Shown here: piece after piece, positions 7,917 through 16,513 of the stretch | Numbering within the stretch: position 1 is the stretch's first letter | How the letters are laid out: each line of letters opens with the position of its first letter | Assembly: GCA_903837355.1 (NCBI GenBank) | Contig: CAILUI010000099.1 | Span: forward strand, 1 to 52,044 | Origin: an uncultured Victivallales bacterium | GTDB lineage: Bacteria > Verrucomicrobiota > Lentisphaeria > Oligosphaerales > JAFGRS01 | Length of the DNA stretch: 52,044 bases | Direction: 5' to 3' | Notes under the pieces: generated by a model | What the model saw: the letters and a program-made list of their open reading frames with translations, nothing else | Database searches by the model: none | What the model was told of the DNA's origin: nothing | Position numbers and translations under genes: made by a program

Positions 7917-8576
7917 ATGCTGATCGGGTTCGAGGCTGTCACCAAACACTTCGCGGGGCCCGCCGGAGCGGTGGCGGCCCTGGAAGCGGTGTCGTTCACG
8001 CTGGCGCCGGGCGAGTTCGTCGGCATCTGCGGCCCCAGCGGCTGCGGCAAGAGCACCTTGCTGCTGGTGGCCGGGACGCTGTTGCGGCCCAGCGCCGGCC
8101 GCGTGCTCCTGGCCGGCGACGACGTCTATGCCGCGAGCCCTGCGCAGCGGCGCCGCTGGCGTGCCGCCACGGTCGGCTTCGTCTTCCAGCAGTTCCATGT
8201 GCTGCCCTACCTGACCGTGCTGGAGAACGTGCTGGCCCCCGCCGTTGCCCTGCCCGCCGCGGACGCCCGCCAGCGCGCCGAGGCGCTGGTCGAGCAGTTC
8301 GGCCTGACCGACCGCCGCGACCACCTGCCGGCCCAGCTCAGCACCGGCGAGAAACAGCGCACCGCCCTGGCGCGGGCGCTGCTCAACCGGCCCCAGGTGC
8401 TGCTCGCCGACGAACCCACGGGCAACCTCGACCCCGAGAACGGCCGCCTCGTCCTCGACGCCTTGGCAGCCTTCGCGGCAGCCGGCGGAGCGGTGCTGAT
8501 GGTCACCCACGACCCCGATGCCGTCCGCCGCGCCGGGCGCATCCTCACCATGGAGCGCGGACGGCTGCGGGGATGA
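7917..8576 (+). CDS. LolD/MacB-type ABC transporter ATP-binding protein
   Basis: A 219-residue ATPase that powers the two preceding permeases. Motifs are Walker A GPSGCGKST (39-47), Q-loop FQQF (90-93), a signature variant LSTGEKQR (141-148, T where SGGQ is usual), Walker B VLLADEP with catalytic E166, and the D-loop GNLDP typical of the LolD/MacB group. The H-loop is VTHDP near residue 197. The ATG at 7917 is chosen over a GTG 21 bases upstream because GAAGGA lies at the right distance. The gene sits directly before secreted glycosidase and sulfatase genes. Confidence 0.9.
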   Translation: MLIGFEAVTKHFAGPAGAVAALEAVSFTLAPGEFVGICGPSGCGKSTLLLVAGTLLRPSAGRVLLAGDDVYAASPAQRRRWRAATVGFVFQQFHVLPYLTVLENVLAPAVALPAADARQRAEALVEQFGLTDRRDHLPAQLSTGEKQRTALARALLNRPQVLLADEPTGNLDPENGRLVLDALAAFAAAGGAVLMVTHDPDAVRRAGRILTMERGRLRG

Positions 8577-8586
8577 GGATACCGAC

Positions 8587-11361
8587 ATGGAGATGATGGA
8601 GACCGCCATGGCTACCATGGATCAACGCTCTCACTCCAGCCGGGCCCCCGGCCCGGTGGAACGCGGCATCCCCGCATGCCGCGGCCGGGATACGGAGATC
8701 CCGGCTTCCAGGGCGGTCCGGACGTACCGGCATGAGGTTCGCAAGTCCCATACCTGCCAACGCTGGCGCTGCGCCTGGGCCTGGTTGGCCTGGTTGGCCA
8801 TCGGCACCGCGGTGGCGGTACCTACCGAACTCGCCACGGACCGGCTGCGTGTGACCCTGGACGAGCGCGGCGCCCTGAGCAGCCTCGCTCGCCCCGGGGG
8901 CGTGGACCTCCTGGCGGCGGGGCAGGACGCGGTGCCCCTGCGCTTCGGCATCGGCGCGCCGGTGGCCAATGGGCCAGCCAAGCTGCTCGAGGTCGGCAGC
9001 GAGCAGGCCCGGTCCGTGCAGGTCGAGCCAGTGACCGGCAACGCCACGGGCGGGCAGACCGTGCGTGTTCGCTTTGCGGACTTCGCGGTCGACGGCGCCC
9101 CCCCGGAACTGTCGCGGCTGACGGCTTGGTTCACGGCGACCCTGCTCCCCGGCACCGACGCGCTGAGTCTACGCGTCGGCGCCGAGGTGCCCGAGCCGCT
9201 GCTGTTGGAGTACATCCAGGGGCCGCCCGTGGCGGTTGCCATCGCCGCGGACAGCGAGTTGGTGACCGGCGTTGCCAAGGGCGGTGTCTACCCGGACCTG
9301 ACGGGGTGGAAGGAGGGCCTGACGGTCAGCGCCGCGCACCCCGGCAACCTGGCGGCGCAGTTTGGGGCGGTCTACGGGCCAGCCCGCGGCGTGGTTGCCT
9401 ACAGTCGCGACACGGTCGGCTACACCAAGGGCCTGATCGTGCGGCGCTCCGGGCCGTCAGTGCAGCTCATCTGGCGCCACGCCTGCTTCACGAGCGGCCG
9501 TTACGAGCCCCCGTACGACGTGGTCATCCGCCCCCTCGAGGCCGCGCCGGCAGAGCCCTTGACCTGGCACCATGCCGCCGACGTCTACGCCGAGTGGGCC
9601 CGGGCCCAAACCTGGTGTGCGACTCGCTTTGCGGACCGCCCCGACATCCCGGCCTGGATGAAGGAAGGCCCCGCTCTGGTGCGTTTCCACCGGCCGCACC
9701 TGGCCCGCCCGGAGAGCATCGGTCGCTGGCTGCAGGAGTACTGGCAGCCCCTGCATGGCCGCGACGTCCCGCTGATCGTCGCCTTCTGGGGTTGGGAGCA
9801 CGTCGACACCTGGGTCTCGCCCACCTACCTGCCGGCCTACCCCGGCGAGGCCGAGTTCCGCCGCGTCATCGCCGACGTCAATGCCGCCAACGGCCACGGC
9901 TTCCTCTGGCCGTCGGGGTACCACTGGACGGTCTCTTTCGGCGCCCGCCCGGACGGCACCTTCGAGTGGGACGATCGGGCGCGTTGGGAGAAGGAGGGCA
10001 AGGCGCACACGGTGGTCAACCGCGATGGCAGCCTGGCCGTTTCCCCGCGCTCCTGGTTGCGCGGCGGCCAGAACGCGACCCTCTGCCCCGGCGATCCCTG
10101 GACGCGGGACTGGTTCGACCGCATCGCGCGGGACTGCGTCTCGACCGGGGCGCCCATGCTGCAGGTCGACCAGGTCGTCTGCGGCAGCTTTCCGACCTGC
10201 TTCAGCCGCGAGCACGGCCATGCGCCGGGGGCGGGGCTGTGGAAGGCGGAGGCATTCGCGACCCAGATGCGCCGCCTGGCCACCACCTGCCGGGCTGCGA
10301 GTCCGGACGCTGTGGTCGGCTTCGAGGAACCCCAGGAGCTGTTCAACGACCTAGCCGGGATCCAGGACTACCGCGACCTCGAGGTTGCCTGGGGGCAGGT
10401 GCCGCGGCCGGCGCCGGCCTCCGTCTTCGCGTACCTCTATCACGAGTACCTGCCCGTATTCCAGAGCAACCCCCAGGGCGGGGACCTGGTCGGCCAGGGC
10501 CACTGTCTGGTGAATGGCCAGATCCCACACCTGGTGCCCGCGTCGCGCTTCGGGCCGGGGCCCCTGGTGGTCGGCGGCGGCCTGGACGAGGTCGGCGCCC
10601 CGGGCGTCCCGCTCGGTTGGGACAAGGTCGATGGCTACAAGGGCGCGGTCTGGAACGGCGCCTGCGCCGTCGACGCGGAGACGAAACACAGCGGCGCCGC
10701 GAGTCTGCGCCTCGAGACGACGGGCGAGCAGATTGTGCAGGTCTCGCAGAATCTCCCGGTCGGCGCCCGTGGCCTGACCCCGGGGCGCGCCTACCGGTTG
10801 CGGGCCTGGCTGCGCAGCGATCACCAGGCCACCCCCAACAGCATCCGCTTCGCGGCCTTCACCGGCGCCTGGGAAGCGCAAGGAAGCTGGGAGATCCCCT
10901 TCCCGCAGGCCACTGGCCAGTGGCAGGAGAGCGCCGTCGCCTTTGCCGTGCCGGCGGGTTGCCTGCGCCTGCGCATCATGGTGCATGTCAGTGGCGCGGC
11001 GCGGGTTTGGGTCGATGATCTGGCCATCCTGGACGACGCGAGCGGCGAGGTTGTCGAGGCGGAGGCGGGGCCGGCCGACCACGAACTGACGCGGCAGTGG
11101 GTGCGCCTGTTCCACGGCGAAGGCCGTCCCTACCTGCAGCACGGCCGCCTGCTCCACCCGCCGCGGCTGCAGTGCGACGTCGTGCCTGGCGCCGAGCGCA
11201 GCGTTCCCGCCATCCTGCACAACGCCTTCCGCGCCGCCGACGGTTCGACGGCCGTGGTGTTGGTCAACGTGACCAACGAGGAGCGCACCGGCACCCTGCG
11301 CTGGCAGGGCGAGGACCGTGTCGTGAAACTGGCCCCCCAGGCAGCGGCACTGCTACGCTGA
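8587..11361 (+). CDS. Secreted DUF6259-like glycoside hydrolase with carbohydrate-binding domain
   Basis: A protein of up to 924 residues resembling DUF6259 glycosidase-like proteins. After a hydrophobic export segment (about residues 62-78) come a beta-sandwich domain, a TIM-barrel-like catalytic region (about 330-640) and a CBM4/9-like jelly roll (about 690-820) with the usual NTSGA-like, TPGRAYRLRAWL and VWVDDLAIL features. Candidate catalytic acids are D528 (LQVDQV) and E580/E581 (VGFEEP); neither can be proved here. The start is uncertain: ATG 8587 has a GAGGAT site but gives about 60 residues before the signal, part of them encoded by a dispersed repeat. Substrate unknown. Confidence 0.72.
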   Translation: MEMMETAMATMDQRSHSSRAPGPVERGIPACRGRDTEIPASRAVRTYRHEVRKSHTCQRWRCAWAWLAWLAIGTAVAVPTELATDRLRVTLDERGALSSLARPGGVDLLAAGQDAVPLRFGIGAPVANGPAKLLEVGSEQARSVQVEPVTGNATGGQTVRVRFADFAVDGAPPELSRLTAWFTATLLPGTDALSLRVGAEVPEPLLLEYIQGPPVAVAIAADSELVTGVAKGGVYPDLTGWKEGLTVSAAHPGNLAAQFGAVYGPARGVVAYSRDTVGYTKGLIVRRSGPSVQLIWRHACFTSGRYEPPYDVVIRPLEAAPAEPLTWHHAADVYAEWARAQTWCATRFADRPDIPAWMKEGPALVRFHRPHLARPESIGRWLQEYWQPLHGRDVPLIVAFWGWEHVDTWVSPTYLPAYPGEAEFRRVIADVNAANGHGFLWPSGYHWTVSFGARPDGTFEWDDRARWEKEGKAHTVVNRDGSLAVSPRSWLRGGQNATLCPGDPWTRDWFDRIARDCVSTGAPMLQVDQVVCGSFPTCFSREHGHAPGAGLWKAEAFATQMRRLATTCRAASPDAVVGFEEPQELFNDLAGIQDYRDLEVAWGQVPRPAPASVFAYLYHEYLPVFQSNPQGGDLVGQGHCLVNGQIPHLVPASRFGPGPLVVGGGLDEVGAPGVPLGWDKVDGYKGAVWNGACAVDAETKHSGAASLRLETTGEQIVQVSQNLPVGARGLTPGRAYRLRAWLRSDHQATPNSIRFAAFTGAWEAQGSWEIPFPQATGQWQESAVAFAVPAGCLRLRIMVHVSGAARVWVDDLAILDDASGEVVEAEAGPADHELTRQWVRLFHGEGRPYLQHGRLLHPPRLQCDVVPGAERSVPAILHNAFRAADGSTAVVLVNVTNEERTGTLRWQGEDRVVKLAPQAAALLR
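8650..8755 (+). repeat. Dispersed twin-hairpin repeat, copy A
   Basis: About 105 bp that match, in inverted orientation, the region 31030-31137. The core holds two adjacent 7-bp hairpins, 8663-8682 (loop CCCCGC) and 8685-8704 (loop ACGGAG). The loops are partly complementary and the second hairpin resembles the reverse complement of the first. This copy overlaps the 5' end of the DUF6259-like reading frame. Confidence 0.85.
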
Positions 11362-11382
11362 CGGCATCAGGAGGAGCTACCC

Positions 11383-12732
11383 ATGGACCGGCGAGATTTC
11401 CTGCGGACGGTGGGAGTGGGCTTGGCGGGACTGCCGTTTGCCCGGCAGTGGGCGCTGGCGGCGGCCGAACCCGCGGCCGGCGTCAAGCCCAACATCATCT
11501 TCATCCTGACCGATGATGTCGGCCTTGGCGACATCGGCTGCTGCGGCGGGGACGCCTTCAAGACTCCCCACATCGACGCCCTGGCCAAGACCGGCGTGCG
11601 CTTCGAGTACAGCTACGCCACGCCGCTCTGCGGGCCGTCGCGCTGCCAGATGCTGACGGGCCGTTACCCCTTCCGCACCGGACTGAACAGCAACCAGAGC
11701 GCCGACGCGGTCAGCCCGGCGGATGAGGTCATGCTGCCGACCGTGCTGAAGGAGGCCGGGTACGCGACAGCGCTGGTCGGCAAGTGGGGTCAGATCTGCC
11801 TGGGACCGGGCGAGTGGGGCTTCGAAGAGTACCTCTCCTACCAGGGCAGTGGCCGCTACTGGGCCAGCCAGAAGAGCGGCTACACCTGCAACGGCAAGAG
11901 CCAGGAGTTGGGCGCCACCGAGTACCTTCCCGATGTCATGCATCGCTTCCTGGTGGACTTCATCACCCGGAATCAGGCCAAGCCGTTCTACGTTCACTAC
12001 TCCATGTCGCACCTCCACGGCCCCATCCTGCGTACCCCCGACAGCAAGGACACCGGTCCCCAGCAGGACCTCTATGCCGACAACGTCGTCTACATGGACA
12101 AGCTGGTCGGGCAGTTGGTGGCCGAACTCGAGCGCTTGCACCTGCGCGAGCGCACGCTGATCGTCTTCACGGGCGACAACGGCACGGCGCGCCAGGGCGA
12201 CGAGCGCTCCACCCTGGGCGGGCGCCGCATCCACGGCAAGAAGGCGACGATGCTCGAAGGTGGCAGTCGCGTGCCGCTGATCGCCAACTGGCCGGGCACG
12301 ACACCGACCGGGGTCGTCAACCAAGACCTGACCGATTTCAGCGACTTCTTCCCGACCTTCGCCGCCCTCGGCGGCGCGCCGCTGCCGGCCGGCGTCACCC
12401 TCGATGGCCAGAGCTTCGCGGCCCAGCTCAAAGGCGAGAAGGGGCGGCCGCGCGAGTGGGTCTATGTCGAACTGCAGGGCAAGTCCTATGTCCGCGAGGC
12501 GCGCTATAAACTGACCAACAGCGGCGAGTTGTTCGACCTGAAGGATGCGCCCTTCGTCGAGGAACCGCTGCCCGCCGACAGCGCCGACCCGGCCATCGTG
12601 GCCGTGCGCAAACGCCTGCAGGAGGTGTTGAATCAGCACCCTGCAGCGCCGGCCAATACGGCCGGGAAACCGAAGAAGCCGCGCCGGAAGATACGGCAGC
12701 CGAAGCAGAAGCAGCAGCAGCCGAAGCGCTAG
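11383..12732 (+). CDS. Tat-exported type I sulfatase
   Basis: A 449-residue arylsulfatase-family hydrolase that removes sulfate esters in the periplasm or outside the cell. It starts with a twin-arginine signal (MDRRDFLR, then a hydrophobic stretch to about residue 28). The metal-binding DD is at 44-45. The sulfatase signature is CGPSR followed by CQMLTGR; C83 is the residue converted to formylglycine, and its cysteine-type motif fits maturation by FGE or an anaerobic sulfatase-maturating enzyme (none in the window). Further sites are GKWG and FTGDNG. The C-terminal 25 residues form an unusual Lys/Arg/Gln/Pro-rich tail. AGGAGGAG precedes the ATG. It sits between two glycosidase-like genes, implying a sulfated substrate. 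Confidence 0.93.
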   Translation: MDRRDFLRTVGVGLAGLPFARQWALAAAEPAAGVKPNIIFILTDDVGLGDIGCCGGDAFKTPHIDALAKTGVRFEYSYATPLCGPSRCQMLTGRYPFRTGLNSNQSADAVSPADEVMLPTVLKEAGYATALVGKWGQICLGPGEWGFEEYLSYQGSGRYWASQKSGYTCNGKSQELGATEYLPDVMHRFLVDFITRNQAKPFYVHYSMSHLHGPILRTPDSKDTGPQQDLYADNVVYMDKLVGQLVAELERLHLRERTLIVFTGDNGTARQGDERSTLGGRRIHGKKATMLEGGSRVPLIANWPGTTPTGVVNQDLTDFSDFFPTFAALGGAPLPAGVTLDGQSFAAQLKGEKGRPREWVYVELQGKSYVREARYKLTNSGELFDLKDAPFVEEPLPADSADPAIVAVRKRLQEVLNQHPAAPANTAGKPKKPRRKIRQPKQKQQQPKR

Positions 12733-12748
12733 ACGCGGGGGAGGGACC

Positions 12749-15700
12749 ATGTTTATGCGGGGTACAAGCAGGATCGTGAAGAGACTCGCTGGCGCGTGTC
12801 TGCTGGCGCTTGGCCTCGGCAGACTGGCCGGGAGCGGCGCGCTGGCGGCGCGGATCGAGGCCAGCTTCGATGACGCGGCCCTCGGCGCCCCGGATGGCAG
12901 CGCCTGGACGGGCGCCACGGCCCCAACCCAGTGGCAGGTGCTGGCGGAGGACGACGGCAACCGCTTCCTGCGCCACGAGGGGCCGGAGAGCGACGTGCTA
13001 TTCTGGACGGGGGCGGACAGCGCCGGCGACTTTGTCCTCCAGGGCCGGATGCGGCCACGCCTCCCCCTGGCCGGCTACAGCGGCGTCGTCTTTGGCTCGG
13101 CCGGCCCGGGAACCGATGCCTATGGCCAGTGGCGCTTCTACCCCGTGGATGGGGTGACGGTCATCAGCGCCTGGGGCAAGGTGGTCGGCCGCGGCGTCAC
13201 CGTGCCCGCCGAGCGCTGGGGCCTTTTCCGCATCGAGCGCCGTGGCGACCGGGTGCGCGTCGGCTGGTCAGCGACGGCGGCGCTGGGGACCGAGGATTGG
13301 GTTCTCGACGAGGCCCTGCCGCCGCTGACCGCGGAGCGTCGCGGCGGCCGACAGCTCGGCCTCTTTGCCGCCGGGCCGGTGGACTTCGACGACCTGGTGC
13401 TGGTCCGGCCGGACGGCAGTGCGCCGGCCAGCGGCGCGCTGACGCTGGCGTCGCGGACCATGGATCTGACCGTGGACCGTGCCAGCGGCCAGCCGTTATC
13501 GCTGCGCAGCCTCATCCCGGAGCCGCTCGAACTGCTCGCGGCCCAGCCGGCGTTCACCTTTGCCGTGGTACCGCCTGCGGGCGCGCCGATCTCTCTGAAC
13601 GTGGCCGCAGAGTGGCGCGAGGAGGTGGATGGCGCCACTTGCACCGTCACACCCGCCGACCCAGCCTGGGCCGGCGTCCTGCGCGGCACGCTGCGTTACC
13701 GCCGCCTCGGCACCGCCATCGTCTGCGACGCCACGCTCGCAGCGCTGCAGGCACGGCCCGGCGTGCACGAGGTCCGTTTCGGCTTCGGCTTCCGCCCCCA
13801 CGACTGGTCGCGGCACTACTACACCCTCTTCCCGGACAACGTCTTCGAGGCTAGCGGCGAGGGCTGGATCAAGCATCTGCGGAATCCGCATCCGATCACC
13901 TCGCGCCCAGGCGAGAAGAACCTCTTCGTCGGGTCCACGCCGGTAGGGGACCAACCGCCGCGCAACGACAATGAGTGGGCTGCCTTTCTGAATCTGCCCA
14001 TGGGCGTGGCGGAGCGGCCGGAGCGGCTGCTGGCTTTCGCCTGCTTCGATACGGGCTCACCGCGGCTGTTCAGCCTGGACAGCGAGGGCGGCCCGCGCGG
14101 CACCTTCCCGGTACTGCTGCGCTTCCCGCCCGAACTGAAACCCGGGTCGCCGATCCACTTTCAGCTCGCCTTTGACACCTTCCGCCGGCCGGAGCAGAGT
14201 CTGACCCAGGTGGTTTCCTGGTTCATCGACCACGCCGAGTCCAGCAACCCGGCCACCGCCGGCGCCGTAGGCCGGCGCTTCGCGACCGTACCGCCGCGGG
14301 CCTTGTCCGGACTGCTGAACGGCTGGGGGCCGACGGCGCTGGCGGGAGCGCGTGGCGCCGCCCTGCCCTACGAACGTTATATGGTGGAGAGCGGCATGAG
14401 CCTGGCCTGGTGGATCTCGGCGCACAGCCTGATGGACGAGCTCTATCCCGTCGCGGGCGGCGCCTACCTGGGCGAGGGGCAGTGGCCGCTGACGCCGGAG
14501 GGGGTCCGCGCCGAAATCCGCCGCAACCTCGACCTCGGCATCCAGCCGCTGATGTACCGCCGCAGTTGGCTCATCTGGGAGAACTGCCACAGCGACCGGC
14601 CGCCTTATCGAGACTGGGTTCTCAAACAGCGTAACTTTATTGGCGAGAATAGCTTAAGTGATTCAAGCCTGGAGAGTTTGGCGCTCGAAGCGCCGGAGCT
14701 GCTCCCGGAGACCGTCGCCAAGCTCGGCCTGACGTCCGCCAAGATCCACAAGGTCCAGGCCGACATGAACCGCGCCGACGTCCGCGAGTGGTGGGTGAAG
14801 CAGGTTCTGGCCGAGTTGGAGTACTACCAGCCCGCCGGACAGTGGTGGGACATGGCGGACGGCGGCCAGGCCGGGATCATCGATGCCATGCGCCAGGTGC
14901 GCGAGGCGGCGGCAGAGCGCTGGCCGCAGATGCGCTTTGTCGGCAACGAGGGCATGTACAGCCTGAGCACCCTGCAGACCGACGCTTTCGCCATCGAGGG
15001 GTTCGAGATCGGCGGCAAGTCCGAGCTCTGCTTCCAGGCCGCCAAGGCCTGGGGCCGGCCGTTCTTCAATCTGACCTACACCCAGTACTACCAGACGCCT
15101 GGCTTCGAGTTGCCACCCCAGAACCGACTCGCCGAGCTGGTGGTACCGCCGCCCGGAGGCTGTTTCGCGCTGCGCTATCGCCTGCCGGCGGCCATCCCCG
15201 CGCCGCCGGAGACACCGGTGGTGTCCTGCGCGCAGGGGTTCTGGCGGGATGCCCGGCGGCCGTTGCTCCGCGTGCGCGACCTGCCGCCAACAGGCAGGCA
15301 CTGGCGGACCGTCGCCGTGCCGCTGGCCGGCGCTCTGGGTGAAGGCGCTGCGGCCAGCGTGGCCATCGGCGCCTCGTCCGACGCGGCGACCATCGGCAGT
15401 CAGCAGCCGCAGCCGGCCATCGCCGCCCTGCTCGTCAACCTGCCGCCGACGGCGCGGCTGGAGGTGGAGGCCTGGGGGTTCCTCCCCAAAGCCCCCGGCG
15501 AGGGCCGCTTCCGGGCTCCGCGCGCCGCCAACGCCCTAGCTTTCGACGCCATGGACAGCGCCTGCCTCTGGCCCAGCCTGCAACCGGCCTTCAGGGGTGA
15601 CGGCACCGCCGTCTTCGCGGCCGGTCCGGAAGGCGGGGAATGGCTGAAGAGCGACTTCCGGCCCTTCTACCGGGCGCAGGCCCGCGGTCTCGCCCTGGGC

Positions 15701-16117
15701 GCGCTGCCGGGGCTCGGGCCGGCGGAGCCCGTCATGCCCGCGCTGCAGCCGCTGTTCGACTTCGGTCGCCAGGCCTTGCCGCTGCGGGGTGTGCCCGAGC
15801 CGCTGGCCGTGACCACGGCGCACCCGGCCGTCAAGGCCTCGGTCTGGGTCGGCCGCGGCCGAGTGCTGGTGGCCGCCTACAACGAGGGCTGGGACACGGC
15901 GCCGGCCACCCTCGCCGTGGATCTGGCCCTACTGCGCCGCCAGCACGAGTTCCAGGGCAGCGGCGAGCCGGTCACGTCGCTGCTCTGGGATGCTGATGCG
16001 GAAGGCTGCACCCGTCCCGGCACAGCGGCCTTCCGTCGCGCCGGCGCGACGGGGGACGTCCTGGGTTTGAGCGGGCGTCTGCGGCCGCACGAGGTGCTGT
16101 TGCTGGTTGTCCGCTGA
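12749..16117 (+). CDS. Large secreted multidomain glycosidase-like protein
   Basis: A 1122-residue exported protein with a Sec signal ending near ALA (31-33). Residues about 35-225 form a jelly-roll domain like the 3-keto-disaccharide hydrolase/LamG group. Next is a beta-rich region, then a probable TIM barrel (about 500-800) with a possible active-site acid at D701 or D704 (WWDMADGG), and C-terminal beta domains. I do not recognise a CAZy family. A GGGAGGG site precedes the ATG. It closes the seven-gene operon. A stretch at 14617-14680 (AAA, TTT, ATT, TTA, AGT, TCA codons) is strikingly AT-rich compared with the rest of the gene. Confidence 0.72.
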   Translation: MFMRGTSRIVKRLAGACLLALGLGRLAGSGALAARIEASFDDAALGAPDGSAWTGATAPTQWQVLAEDDGNRFLRHEGPESDVLFWTGADSAGDFVLQGRMRPRLPLAGYSGVVFGSAGPGTDAYGQWRFYPVDGVTVISAWGKVVGRGVTVPAERWGLFRIERRGDRVRVGWSATAALGTEDWVLDEALPPLTAERRGGRQLGLFAAGPVDFDDLVLVRPDGSAPASGALTLASRTMDLTVDRASGQPLSLRSLIPEPLELLAAQPAFTFAVVPPAGAPISLNVAAEWREEVDGATCTVTPADPAWAGVLRGTLRYRRLGTAIVCDATLAALQARPGVHEVRFGFGFRPHDWSRHYYTLFPDNVFEASGEGWIKHLRNPHPITSRPGEKNLFVGSTPVGDQPPRNDNEWAAFLNLPMGVAERPERLLAFACFDTGSPRLFSLDSEGGPRGTFPVLLRFPPELKPGSPIHFQLAFDTFRRPEQSLTQVVSWFIDHAESSNPATAGAVGRRFATVPPRALSGLLNGWGPTALAGARGAALPYERYMVESGMSLAWWISAHSLMDELYPVAGGAYLGEGQWPLTPEGVRAEIRRNLDLGIQPLMYRRSWLIWENCHSDRPPYRDWVLKQRNFIGENSLSDSSLESLALEAPELLPETVAKLGLTSAKIHKVQADMNRADVREWWVKQVLAELEYYQPAGQWWDMADGGQAGIIDAMRQVREAAAERWPQMRFVGNEGMYSLSTLQTDAFAIEGFEIGGKSELCFQAAKAWGRPFFNLTYTQYYQTPGFELPPQNRLAELVVPPPGGCFALRYRLPAAIPAPPETPVVSCAQGFWRDARRPLLRVRDLPPTGRHWRTVAVPLAGALGEGAAASVAIGASSDAATIGSQQPQPAIAALLVNLPPTARLEVEAWGFLPKAPGEGRFRAPRAANALAFDAMDSACLWPSLQPAFRGDGTAVFAAGPEGGEWLKSDFRPFYRAQARGLALGALPGLGPAEPVMPALQPLFDFGRQALPLRGVPEPLAVTTAHPAVKASVWVGRGRVLVAAYNEGWDTAPATLAVDLALLRRQHEFQGSGEPVTSLLWDADAEGCTRPGTAAFRRAGATGDVLGLSGRLRPHEVLLLVVR

Positions 16118-16207
16118 GGCAGACCGGCGGCGCCCGTCCCAGGACGCCGCGCGGCCCGGCCGGACGGTAGGAGGCCGCCTGGGCGCTCCTCGGAGACCCA
16201 ACCTCGG

Positions 16208-16472
16208 TGGCGCGGAGGTGGGCGGAGGTGTGACTGGCGAATCTCCACGGGGGACGCATACGGCGACGTGCTTGGGGCTGTCCCTTGGAGGGCGAACCTC
16301 CACGGGGAACGCATACGGCGACGTGCTTGGGGCTGTCCCTTGGAGGGCGAACCTCCACGGGGGATGCGTACGGCGACGTGCTTGGGGCTGTCCCTTGGAG
16401 GGCGAACCTCCACGGGGGACGCGTACGGCGACGTGCTTGGGGCTGTCCCTTGGAGGGCGAACCTCCACGGCC
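16208..16472 (+). repeat. 55-bp tandem repeat array with leader
   Basis: Four full 55-bp units begin at 16237, 16292, 16347 and 16402, with a partial fifth from 16457. Units differ at only 1-3 positions, mostly near the CGGGGGACGC segment. Each junction forms a small hairpin (GGAGG-GCGAA-CCTCC). The array is preceded at 16208-16236 by a GC-rich leader (GCGCGGAGGTG repeats and TGACTGGCGAA) also found before the different 50-bp array at 51895. It begins the 894-bp gene-free stretch 16118-17011. Confidence 0.92.
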
Positions 16473-16513
16473 TGCCTGCAGGCGGTGAGCCGTCTTCAGC
16501 CTCTGGCCAGCGG

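Noticed and set aside
16237..16472. CRISPR array
   Set aside because: The whole 55-bp unit is conserved with no unique spacers and no cas gene is present; it is a plain tandem repeat.
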